Below, one piece after another: positions 8,351 through 12,954 of a stretch of 28,351 nt of DNA. The notes under the pieces were generated by a model. It was given only the letters and a program-made list of their open reading frames with translations, ran no database searches and was not told the origin of the DNA. Numbering within the stretch: position 1 is the stretch's first letter; each line of letters starts with the position of its first letter. Origin of the DNA: a virus; IMG/VR virus record IMGVR_UViG_3300022921_000075, positions 1 to 28,351 of that record; one strand, written 5' to 3'. The position numbers were made by a program, and so were the translations under genes.

Positions 8351-8663
8351 CTTCGCTTGTTGTTATTCCGAAGTCACTAAGAAAGTCGTCCAAGTCATCA
8401 GCCCGCTCAGAGCTGCGAATGGTGTCTTGATACACCTGCAGCCCGACTGATATTAGGTTGTCCAGCTCATCCTCATCTCCGATGTAGAAATCACTCATAA
8501 CCTTTAGGTTTTGTGTACCGTCTTCGTTATGCGTATACATACCAGCGACTGTGAAGTACGCAAAGTCATCGCTATAACCGAAGTCCTCAGCGATGTTCTG
8601 TATGTCTACTAGCTTTTCGCGGATAAGGGAAAAGAACTCCTGATGTTCTTGACTTAGACTCAT
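8343..8663 (-). CDS. First gene of the minus-strand operon, unknown acidic protein, 106 aa
   Basis: The protein is strongly acidic, mostly helical, and ends in an acidic tail (DDLDDFLSDFGITTSEDE). The start at 8663 (MSLSQEHQEFFSL) is preferred over an ATG at 8675, because the promoter box at 8695-8688 would place transcription initiation near 8681, leaving almost no leader for the longer form. It is the promoter-proximal gene of the virion operon. No family is recognised. Confidence 0.65.
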   Translation of the reverse strand: MSLSQEHQEFFSLIREKLVDIQNIAEDFGYSDDFAYFTVAGMYTHNEDGTQNLKVMSDFYIGDEDELDNLISVGLQVYQDTIRSSERADDLDDFLSDFGITTSEDE

Positions 8664-8687
8664 AATGACATTCAATTAAATTATACG

Positions 8688-8719
8688 CAAATATACATAT
8701 TATATACTAATTTTGCAAA
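8688..8719 (-). promoter_or_regulatory. Strong Bacteroidota-type promoter for the virion operon
   Basis: On the minus strand the sequence is TTTG, a 20-bp spacer, then TATATTTG, an exact match to the Bacteroidota -33/-7 consensus with ideal spacing. It points into the minus-strand packaging and structural operon. Its -33 region directly adjoins the -7 box of an opposing promoter, so the two probably compete. Confidence 0.75.
8708..8715 (+). promoter_or_regulatory. Divergent -7 element (TAATTTTG) for the plus-strand arm
   Basis: TAATTTTG matches TAnnTTTG exactly and lies 25 bp before the ATG at 8740. No TTTG lies about 20 bp upstream, where the opposing promoter has its own -7 box, so this promoter probably needs help or is weak when the other is active. 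It would express the winged-helix-like gene. Confidence 0.5.
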
Positions 8720-8739
8720 CATATATTAAATTGCATATA

Positions 8740-9195
8740 ATGAATCAAAGCAGGCTACAGCAAAAGAAGCAATATAGAGATATCATATACCTGCGCACCA
8801 ACGAGGCCCCCCAGGCCGACTACCTGTGGAACGTGTCCGTAGTGATGGATTACTGCACGTCTAGATACCAGCTTCGTGAATCACAAATAAAACTGATGCT
8901 CTTTATATACTCTATGGAGTCGTTCCTACTTGAGCCTATGGCCAAGAAGATGAACCGCGACCCACAGAAGCTCTGGGAGAAGGTGATGAAAGACCTTGTG
9001 GTGTCTGACTACATATACGAACAGCTGTACTCCAACGGACCAGAGAAAGAGTTCTACGCAACATCGGAGCCATCATCAAGACGTAACGGAGTGCTCAAGC
9101 GCCGCTGGGCTCTATCCACAAAGGGTAGGCAGTTTGTGTCTAAGTTCTATCAATACCTAGAGGGTACACGCAATATGAACGAGCGCCACCTTTAG
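8740..9195 (+). CDS. Winged-helix (MarR-like) putative DNA-binding protein, 151 aa
   Basis: The middle of the protein follows the MarR pattern: a helix after RESQIKLMLFIYSM, a recognition-type segment (EPMAKKMNRDPQKLWEKVMK), then a wing with KRRWALSTKGRQFVSKFYQY, which recalls the RRxxLTxKGR motif of MarR proteins. The N-terminus is basic. The ATG at 8740 is chosen over an in-frame TTG at 8713, which lies inside the promoter box. As the first plus-strand gene, facing the virion operon across overlapping promoters, it is well placed to regulate the switch between arms. A role as another DNA-binding protein cannot be excluded. Confidence 0.7.
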   Translation: MNQSRLQQKKQYRDIIYLRTNEAPQADYLWNVSVVMDYCTSRYQLRESQIKLMLFIYSMESFLLEPMAKKMNRDPQKLWEKVMKDLVVSDYIYEQLYSNGPEKEFYATSEPSSRRNGVLKRRWALSTKGRQFVSKFYQYLEGTRNMNERHL

Positions 9196-9239
9196 TCAGT
9201 CGCCCACCCCCATCCCTTAAAAATGTCAAAAATATGCTG

Positions 9240-9247
9240 TAACTTTG
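9240..9247 (+). promoter_or_regulatory. Promoter -7 element (TAACTTTG) of a candidate small RNA
   Basis: TAACTTTG matches TAnnTTTG exactly, 45 bp after the stop of the winged-helix-like gene. No clear -33 TTG is present at the usual distance. Transcription would begin near 9252 and reach a terminator at 9378-9402. Confidence 0.5.
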
Positions 9248-9251
9248 CTAT

Positions 9252-9402
9252 ACTGCTAAACGTATGTGAGTCGGAACATCAGTAGTCACTCAAAAGGTCA
9301 GCGTCGACCACACGACGCAAACGACCAACCCGACAACAACCACACTTGAATTCGCCCTAACTACGCTCAACTCTATCGCACGCATTCTCGCGTGCTTTTT
9401 TA
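9252..9402 (+). ncRNA. Candidate structured small RNA, about 150 nt
   Basis: A promoter box and a textbook terminator frame about 150 nt with no usable open reading frame (its only early ATG is followed at once by TGA). Two further stems are visible: TGAGT 9267-9271 with ACTCA 9288-9292, and a perfect 6-bp hairpin GCGTCG-ACCACA-CGACGC at 9301-9318. An unpaired A/C-rich stretch (about 9319-9365, low in G) follows and could act as a target-binding region or ribosome decoy. The start point is estimated from the promoter box. The target is unknown. Confidence 0.6.
9378..9401 (+). terminator. Rho-independent terminator
   Basis: A perfect 6-bp stem (GCACGC, loop ATTCTC, GCGTGC) is followed at once by six T. 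It would end the candidate small RNA and also any read-through from the winged-helix-like gene. Confidence 0.85.
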
Positions 9403-9900
9403 TTGCCCATATATGTGTTCACTTTTGAAAAGTAACACAATCCCCCACATTTCCCCACCACCCTCCTAAAAACGCTAATTACCACCCCAAAAGTGGTAAA
9501 AATGGTGTGTTATACGTGGGTATGGGATTCTATACGGCCCCAACGTTCGCGCGCGTGACCCGAAACGGATTCCCAAACCCCACACCCCGATGCGTGTTCA
9601 AACATTCAAAATAGTTTTGGCTTTTTGGTTTGATGTTTAAACATCTATACCCCCTCCCCCCGATTTTGTCGGCATCAATACCCCCCACCTTTTGTCCCGT
9701 TTTTGTTCAGTTTCCCGAAGGTGCGGAACTCTCCCCTCCCCTGTTTTCCCCTTGTTTTCTTGGCCTTTGTCCCCCTGTTGTGGGCTTGTAATCTCATCAG
9801 TTTGCCCCCATTTGGGTGATGAAATACCCCTGATTTTGCCGTGTTTCTTGGTGTTCCCATTGCCGATTTGTGTGCATAACTCCGGGCTAAATATGCCTGT
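9403..9900. other. Gene-free pyrimidine-rich tract with hairpins and G-quadruplex potential
   Basis: No credible protein gene. The plus strand is very rich in C and T, with C runs at 9650-9654, 9656-9661, 9681-9686, 9733-9736, 9738-9741, 9748-9751 and 9771-9775, so the minus strand can form G-quadruplexes. Short hairpins are present: ACTTTTGAAAAGT (9421-9433), TTACCAC with a 7-nt loop and GTGGTAA (9479-9499), and CCGA/TCGG (9660-9672). A 14-bp palindrome lies at 9632-9645. The role could be an origin, a packaging site or a transcription barrier. None is demonstrated. Confidence 0.5.
9632..9645. promoter_or_regulatory. Palindromic operator candidate, copy 1
   Basis: A perfect 14-bp palindrome (GATGTTTAAACATC). 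With its flanks it is nearly repeated at 10223-10234: both copies are preceded by TTTGGTTT and followed by CTAT. Two such sites in a gene-free region suggest a dimeric DNA-binding protein, possibly the product of the nearby regulator gene at 8740. Confidence 0.5.
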
Positions 9901-9924
9901 TTAGACCTGTTGCCGGGCTGGGCT

Positions 9925-9939
9925 GGTGTCGTCCAGTAA
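9925..9939 (+). repeat. 15-bp direct repeat, copy 1
   Basis: GGTGTCGTCCAGTAA occurs here and, identically, at 10488-10502. Both copies lie in the gene-free region, 563 bp apart. Confidence 0.8.
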
Positions 9940-9960
9940 GACGGAAAAGGCCGTTACTGG
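9933..9960 (+). other. Long hairpin with overlapping alternative stem
   Basis: CCAGTA (9933-9938) pairs with TACTGG (9955-9960) and ACGG (9941-9944) with CCGT (9951-9954), leaving an AG bulge and an AAAAGG loop. The same CCAG can instead pair with CTGG at 9923-9926 around a TGTCGT loop. A separate hairpin TGCTC/GAGCA follows at 9971-9987. The 15-nt start of this element (9925-9939) recurs exactly at 10488-10502 without the downstream arm. Confidence 0.5.
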
Positions 9961-10018
9961 AACGGGGTTTTGCTCTCCAGTTGAGCAGTTAGCCTCCGAC
10001 AGGCCTCGACAAAACCTG

Positions 10019-10043
10019 ATTAAGTGTCCTGTTGACATTTAAT
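10019..10043. repeat. Paired inverted repeat, copy 1
   Basis: ATTAAGTGT, a 7-nt spacer (CCTGTTG), then ACATTTAAT: nine pairs with one G-T. The same arms with another 7-nt spacer recur at 10144-10168, 125 bp away. Conserved arms with a changed centre suggest a binding site for a dimeric protein or a conserved RNA hairpin. Confidence 0.6.
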
Positions 10044-10143
10044 TTTAATGCGGGTTTCCGGTCGTCGCCGACGCCTTCGGCGTTCTCTGTATCTCAATGG
10101 TGGCGGGGGGTGCAGCGAAAGTTTCCTGAAATGAGGGGTGTTG

Positions 10144-10168
10144 ATTAAGTGTCTGACAAACATTTAAT
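10144..10168. repeat. Paired inverted repeat, copy 2
   Basis: Arms ATTAAGTGT and ACATTTAAT are identical to copy 1 at 10019-10043; the spacer here is CTGACAA. Both copies are preceded by TG. Confidence 0.6.
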
Positions 10169-10222
10169 GTGGCGCAAAGTGAGGCGGGGCGCGGGTTTGC
10201 TTTAAATGTCAATTTGGTTTCT

Positions 10223-10234
10223 ATGTTATAACAT
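10223..10234. promoter_or_regulatory. Palindromic operator candidate, copy 2
   Basis: Perfect 12-bp palindrome ATGTTATAACAT with the same flanks (TTTGGTTT before, CTAT after) as the palindrome at 9632-9645. The two differ in the central bases. Confidence 0.5.
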
Positions 10235-10281
10235 CTATTGAGTGTATCATTTGGGACGGCCTGATTGGCCTGATTTAGGGT

Positions 10282-10296
10282 GTGTACTTGGTACAC
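10282..10296. promoter_or_regulatory. Inverted repeat GTGTAC-TTG-GTACAC
   Basis: A perfect 6-bp inverted repeat with a 3-bp centre, of the size of a small repressor operator. No promoter box is seen next to it. Function is unknown. Confidence 0.35.
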
Positions 10297-10349
10297 TAAC
10301 TAAAAATGTTGAAAAAGTGACTGATTTTTTAATAACTCTCTACAACCCT

Positions 10350-10368
10350 GTGGTGGCGCGGGTTTCAG
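10350..10368 (+). repeat. 19-bp direct repeat, copy 1
   Basis: GTGGTGGCGCGGGTTTCAG occurs here and exactly at 10430-10448, an 80-bp period. Shorter relatives (GCGGGTTT) lie at about 10050 and 10190. The spacing and GC-rich nature differ from coding DNA nearby. Confidence 0.8.
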
Positions 10369-10429
10369 GAGATTAGGCCTATCGCTATCATTCCCCGGAA
10401 GTTATGATGACTGACCCTCCGCAAACGCA

Positions 10430-10448
10430 GTGGTGGCGCGGGTTTCAG
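10430..10448 (+). repeat. 19-bp direct repeat, copy 2
   Basis: Exact copy of 10350-10368, upstream of the promoter of the candidate large RNA. Confidence 0.8.
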
Positions 10449-10487
10449 AGCCTCCCTCGCGCGGGTAACAATTAGAGGGCTGATGAG

Positions 10488-10502
10488 GGTGTCGTCCAGT
10501 AA
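10488..10502 (+). repeat. 15-bp direct repeat, copy 2
   Basis: Exact copy of the element at 9925-9939. It lies 22 bp before the -33 element of the promoter of the candidate large RNA, directly before a run of eight T and eight G. Confidence 0.8.
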
Positions 10503-10523
10503 CGCACTTTTTTTTGGGGGGGG

Positions 10524-10554
10524 CTTGTTTATCCAAAAACTCTTTTTACATTTG
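10524..10554 (+). promoter_or_regulatory. Bacteroidota-type promoter of the candidate large RNA
   Basis: TTG at 10525-10527, a 19-bp spacer, then TACATTTG at 10547-10554, an exact -7 match. Initiation would fall near 10558-10561, where the first base-paired arm (TCGAACA) of the structured region begins. Eight T and eight G in a row lie just upstream (10508-10523). Confidence 0.65.
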
Positions 10555-10799
10555 AACCATCGAACAGGCCGAGAGGGGCGACAGCCCCCACATAAGAAGG
10601 CCGATGTTCGAACCCCCTCTCCGAGGAGTACGAGTTTCAAACTGCGGGGGGTGATGTTAAGAAGTTAGCATCGAGAGTGGTTGACCCGTAAAGTTGACAA
10701 GACACTCCATAGCGTAACACGCCGAGGTACACACCCCTCAACGCTTATAACTTCCACTCCTCCTTCGAATCAGTTATTTGGTGCGACGATGGCGGTGCC

Positions 10800-10823
10800 G
10801 GTACGGATACATTAGAATTCACG
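10800..10823 (+). repeat. 24-bp direct repeat displayed in a hairpin loop, copy 1
   Basis: An exact 24-bp sequence beginning GGTACGGATACA and ending GAATTCACG is found here and at 10895-10918. This copy lies in the loop of a helix formed by 10787-10796 and 10824-10832 (nine pairs with one bulged G). The loop contains the self-complementary GAATTC. Confidence 0.8.
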
Positions 10824-10894
10824 ACCGCATCGACATCAACGCCGACGATAGTAGGTTCCCTGACGGCCTCGGCCGAACGGACAGAGGCGTTTTA

Positions 10895-10918
10895 GGTACG
10901 GATACATTAGAATTCACG
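10895..10918 (+). repeat. 24-bp direct repeat displayed in a hairpin loop, copy 2
   Basis: Exact copy of 10800-10823. It too is enclosed by a helix, GCGTT 10887-10891 with AACGC 10924-10928, although the flanking sequence differs. The same loop is thus held by two different stems. Confidence 0.8.
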
Positions 10919-11097
10919 GCCACAACGCACAAATGTCATACGGGATACTGAACGGAAAAACGAAATACGCCCCTCGAGGCCTCGATTGGATGAGTGCTTA
11001 ATGAACCCCTAACGGATACCTTCATTGCGCCGGGCGGCCAAGGACGCCCATAGCAATCACCTCCGTCAATGGATAGTAGATTTTGACCCCTACCACA

Positions 11098-11145
11098 GGG
11101 TGAGCACAGGATTACGCCTGTCGCCGGTTCGTGACCGACTCACCC
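11098..11145 (+). ncRNA. Three-way-junction RNA element 1
   Basis: A closing 7-bp stem (GGGTGAG/CTCACCC) encloses two hairpins: ACAGG-ATTACG-CCTGT (11106-11121) and CGGT-TCGTG-ACCG (11125-11137), joined by CGC. The second hairpin and the linker are shared with the element at 16251-16293 (CGCCGGTTCGYGACCG), while the closing stem and first hairpin differ in sequence but keep pairing. It precedes the first small gene of the operon, in the place that ribozymes take elsewhere. Confidence 0.7.
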
Positions 11146-11163
11146 ACTATTTAATACTATTCT

Positions 11164-11200
11164 GAACCGCGTTCCTGTAACGCATAAAACCCCCGGAGTT
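11164..11200 (+). promoter_or_regulatory. Conserved leader hairpin before the 67-aa gene
   Basis: GAACC, a hairpin GCGTT-CCTGT-AACGC (11169-11183), then ATAAAACCCCC and the start codon at 11201. The same layout with a different stem occurs at 13842-13874 before the 127-aa gene. Conserved flanks around a changed stem suggest selection on structure, possibly for translation or mRNA stability. Here a GGAG also precedes the ATG. Confidence 0.6.
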
Positions 11201-11404
11201 ATGAAATTCATCCCCGCTACTGACGACCAATTGTTCAAGTTGTCTTGCACAACCCGCCGCTCTTCCTCACGCACCACTTCAGGTGCAAGATTTATTGCTA
11301 ACGACCGAGGCCTTGTGGCCAAGGCTAAAAAAGCAATTGTTGATTCTCTTGAAAAAGATGACAACATCTTTGTCAACTCTCGTTTAGTTTATGTTTGTAA
11401 GTAA
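11201..11404 (+). CDS. Unknown basic protein, 67 aa, first gene of the small-gene operon
   Basis: The protein has a Ser/Thr/Arg-rich centre (SCTTRRSSSRTTSGARF) followed by an amphipathic helix (GLVAKAKKAIVDSLEKDD) and a short hydrophobic end. It is basic, unlike most neighbours. It follows the leader hairpin at 11164-11200 and has a GGAG three bases before its ATG, a rarity in this operon. No family recognised. Being first after the structured RNA region, it is probably expressed early and strongly. Confidence 0.6.
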   Translation: MKFIPATDDQLFKLSCTTRRSSSRTTSGARFIANDRGLVAKAKKAIVDSLEKDDNIFVNSRLVYVCK

Positions 11405-11422
11405 TCCTAAAAATCAATAGAT

Positions 11423-11767
11423 ATGAATTTTGTAGTGAAATTGAGTAGCAAGAAAACGAATAAAACTTGCAAGTTCATCTTCCGCCCCGCCGATGGTGTT
11501 AACCCCGAACAATTTATCAAGAGCGGTTCTTTCCGCTCTGATTATGATTGGAGAGTGTACGATAATCGCAAGGCCTTCCTGAATGATTTGTGGAAATTGG
11601 CTATCGAAGCCGGTAACCCTATCGAGTATGTCAAGGTGAATGAAAGATTGAATTGGGAGCGCACTTCCCTTTGGGACAAGACCCGCTTTCCAAACGCGGA
11701 AGAGTTTAACAATCACATCTTGGATGGCCGGTTGTTAGTAAAGGAATTGGTTCAGGTCAATTACTAA
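11423..11767 (+). CDS. Unknown protein, 114 aa
   Basis: A mixed alpha/beta protein starting MNFVVKLSSKKTNKTCKFIF, with aromatic and charged segments (DYDWRVYDNRKAFLNDLWKL and NWERTSLWDKTRF). No motif is recognised. It lies 18 bp after the 67-aa gene and is the last gene before the first hammerhead ribozyme, which begins three bases after its stop codon. After ribozyme cleavage its mRNA would end in the two ribozyme hairpins. Confidence 0.65.
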   Translation: MNFVVKLSSKKTNKTCKFIFRPADGVNPEQFIKSGSFRSDYDWRVYDNRKAFLNDLWKLAIEAGNPIEYVKVNERLNWERTSLWDKTRFPNAEEFNNHILDGRLLVKELVQVNY

Positions 11768-11770
11768 TCA

Positions 11771-11824
11771 GGTTCGCTGATGAGGATTTAATATCCGAAA
11801 CATCCCTTCGGGGATGTCCGAATC
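11771..11824 (+). ncRNA. Type I hammerhead ribozyme 1
   Basis: The 54 nt have every hammerhead part. Stem I is GGTTCG/CGAATC (one G-U). The core CTGATGA spans 11777-11783. Stem II is GGAT-TTAAT-ATCC, followed by GAA (11797-11799). Stem III is 7 bp closed by a C(UUCG)G tetraloop. The cleavage triplet is GUC at 11816-11818, so the cut falls between 11818 and 11819. Both ends lie in stem I (type I). It starts three bases after the stop of the 114-aa gene and ends 14 nt before the next start, so it would separate the two mRNAs. Confidence 0.92.
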
Positions 11825-11838
11825 AAATACTAAATGTT

Positions 11839-11943
11839 ATGCGCTCAAATGCTGACTTCACCAATGTGATTGCAGTTCCTGTAATCCTCGTTGCTATTGC
11901 AACACTCTCTATTGTAATCTTAAACTTCTCTCAAATCCTTTGA
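11839..11943 (+). CDS. Single-pass membrane micropeptide, 34 aa
   Basis: The product MRSNADFTNVIAVPVILVAI continues with ATLSIVILNFSQIL. About 24 consecutive hydrophobic residues form one transmembrane helix after a short polar N-terminus. It is the first gene after ribozyme 1, with a leader of only about 20 nt once cleaved. The coding helix (VAIATLSIVIL) resembles the lipoprotein signal at 12857 (LIATLSLTIAS), which may reflect duplication. Function unknown; small phage membrane proteins often act in lysis timing or exclusion. Confidence 0.55.
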   Translation: MRSNADFTNVIAVPVILVAIATLSIVILNFSQIL

Positions 11944-11946
11944 ATT

Positions 11947-12117
11947 ATGGCTTACGCATTCATCATCACCATCTTTTCTTTTGCAGTTTTCTTTGCAGTA
12001 AACTTTCAGAACGCTGAACAAACTGAAAATAAATTCAAGAAGGTATTGCTTTATACCCTTTCTGCCGCTAACTTTGTCGGCGCAATTGCAACGACCATTT
12101 GTTTATTCACCTACTAA
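11947..12117 (+). CDS. Two-helix small membrane protein, 56 aa (holin-like topology)
   Basis: Two hydrophobic segments, AYAFIITIFSFAVFFAV (residues 2-18) and about LLYTLSAANFVGAIATTICL (34-53), flank a charged loop (QNAEQTENKFKK). This is a hairpin topology seen in small holins, but also in other phage membrane proteins. It begins four bases after the stop of the 34-aa gene. It is far from the lytic transglycosylase gene, so a holin role is only a possibility. Confidence 0.6.
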   Translation: MAYAFIITIFSFAVFFAVNFQNAEQTENKFKKVLLYTLSAANFVGAIATTICLFTY

Positions 12118-12127
12118 ATCGAACGAA

Positions 12128-12430
12128 ATGAAAAAGTTCCCTACCGCACTACAACGCCGCATCGACGAAGTAAATGAGTTTATTTCTCGAGCGAATCGGC
12201 TTGACCTTCTTCCCGGAGGATTTTGTGAGTCAACTCACTACTGCTATGTTGACCTCGAGCCAATCGTAGTAAAGAATCAGTTCGTGTACTTCACGAATAA
12301 GCGCGATAGCCCGTACAACTTTATCACCCCCAAGCGTGAACGCTTGAATGTGAACAATGAAGAAGACCTTGATGGTATCAAGTACTACCTGAAAGTTATC
12401 CGCCGCACTTTGAAATCTAATCTCGACTGA
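12128..12430 (+). CDS. Unknown protein, 100 aa
   Basis: The ATG at 12128 (MKKFPTALQRRIDEVNEFIS) follows an A-rich GAACGAA leader and is preferred over an in-frame start at 12074 that would lie within the previous gene. An N-terminal amphipathic helix is followed by beta-rich sequence (YCYVDLEPIVVKNQFVYFTN) and a basic C-terminal helix (GIKYYLKVIRRTLKSNLD). No family is recognised. Confidence 0.65.
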   Translation: MKKFPTALQRRIDEVNEFISRANRLDLLPGGFCESTHYCYVDLEPIVVKNQFVYFTNKRDSPYNFITPKRERLNVNNEEDLDGIKYYLKVIRRTLKSNLD

Positions 12431-12431
12431 T

Positions 12432-12650
12432 ATGGAATTCGAAACATTCATAGTGCTACTGCCCACCGCATTCTTCAGCAAGGAGGCGGCCATCGCAATC
12501 GAGAATACAACAATTGTGAGTATTTACGACGCTAATTTTGCTGAAGCCGGTGCAGAAGTATACCGGCTAACTGAATTCGCTGACGCCTGTAATCATCAAG
12601 AGATTGATTTCAGTAAGTATTTTGTTTCTTTTGTAAACGCAACGATTTAA
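12432..12650 (+). CDS. Unknown acidic protein, 72 aa
   Basis: The start codon lies one base after the previous stop, so translation is coupled. The protein is acidic and mixed alpha/beta (FETFIVLLPTAFFSKEAAIA, ENTTIVSIYDANFAEAGAEV, FSKYFVSFVNATI). No motif is recognised. It shares the FSKY segment with the next gene, hinting at a distant duplication, although the rest does not align by eye. Confidence 0.6.
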   Translation: MEFETFIVLLPTAFFSKEAAIAIENTTIVSIYDANFAEAGAEVYRLTEFADACNHQEIDFSKYFVSFVNATI

Positions 12651-12653
12651 ATT

Positions 12654-12860
12654 ATGGAATACACTCTTTCCCCTACCGATTATGTTATCCTTGACGGAGA
12701 CAATCAACCGCTCCGGTTTGCATACACCGAAGAGATTGTAGTATACGGCTCTTTCGAAGAGGCCGCACAAGATTTCTCCAAGTATTGCAATTCAATCGAA
12801 CGAGTAACCTCCCTACCGGAAGAACTTCAAAATGAAATCATCAAAGGAAGCCTATTATGA
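12654..12860 (+). CDS. Unknown acidic protein, 68 aa
   Basis: An acidic protein (MEYTLSPTDYVILDGDNQPL, then EEIVVYGSFEEAAQDFSKYC and a C-terminal helix). It lies three bases after the previous gene and overlaps the following lipoprotein gene by four bases (ATGA). No family is recognised. Confidence 0.6.
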   Translation: MEYTLSPTDYVILDGDNQPLRFAYTEEIVVYGSFEEAAQDFSKYCNSIERVTSLPEELQNEIIKGSLL

Positions 12861-12940
12861 AAACCAATCTATCTATCACCGCAGTAGTCATTTTGATTGC
12901 AACACTCTCTCTAACCATCGCTTCTTGCACAACCCTTTAA
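12857..12940 (+). CDS. Lipoprotein micropeptide, 27 aa
   Basis: The product is MKTNLSITAVVILIATLSLT followed by IASCTTL: a basic start, a hydrophobic helix and the lipobox I-A-S-C. Cleavage before Cys24 would leave a lipidated peptide of only four residues (CTTL). The ATG overlaps the upstream stop (ATGA), so it is translationally coupled and not random. It may act as a signal-like peptide, a membrane-inserted inhibitor, or saturate lipoprotein processing. All of these are speculative. Confidence 0.5.
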   Translation: MKTNLSITAVVILIATLSLTIASCTTL

Positions 12941-12954
12941 TACCCAACACGACT

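Larger units (their letters stand above)
10559..11145 (+). ncRNA. Candidate large ornate non-coding RNA, about 590 nt
   Basis: No credible gene lies here, but helices tile the sequence: 10560-10566/10605-10611, 10567-10570/10599-10602, 10575-10579/10584-10588, 10653-10660/10665-10672, 10675-10680/10754-10759, 10787-10796/10824-10832, 10887-10891/10924-10928, 11000-11005/11021-11026, 11032-11036/11045-11049 and 11065-11069/11083-11087, ending in the three-way junction at 11098-11145. A good promoter starts exactly at the first helix. GAGAGGGG (10571-10578) can alternatively pair with CCCCTCTC (10614-10621). Size and setting recall large phage RNAs such as GOLLD and ROOL, but I cannot assign a class. 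It could instead be the structured leader of the downstream operon, since no terminator follows. Confidence 0.5.

Noticed and set aside
9793-9800. Hammerhead core CTGATGAG on the minus strand
   Set aside because: The minus-strand sequence after it has no stem II/GAA/stem III arrangement.
9675-9860. A 61-aa minus-strand reading frame rich in Gly, Lys and Arg
   Set aside because: Its composition simply reflects the purine-rich strand of the tract; there is no leader, no coupling and no motif.
10480-10487. A fourth hammerhead core (CTGATGAG)
   Set aside because: The following bases do not form stem II followed by GAA, and no NUH triplet with stems I and III is present.
10560-10625. A tRNA, because of GTTCGAACCCC resembling a T arm
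   Set aside because: The arms needed for a T stem, anticodon stem and acceptor do not pair; the bases are better explained by the TCGAACA/TGTTCGA helix.
10045-10640. Minus-strand reading frames of 83 and 91 aa
   Set aside because: They cross repeats and hairpins, lack plausible leaders, and have no protein-like pattern.
10350-10918. A CRISPR array
   Set aside because: Repeats of different kinds occur only twice each, with unequal spacing, and no cas genes are present.
11140-11376. A 78-aa minus-strand reading frame
   Set aside because: It is the shadow of the 67-aa plus-strand gene and its leader hairpin.
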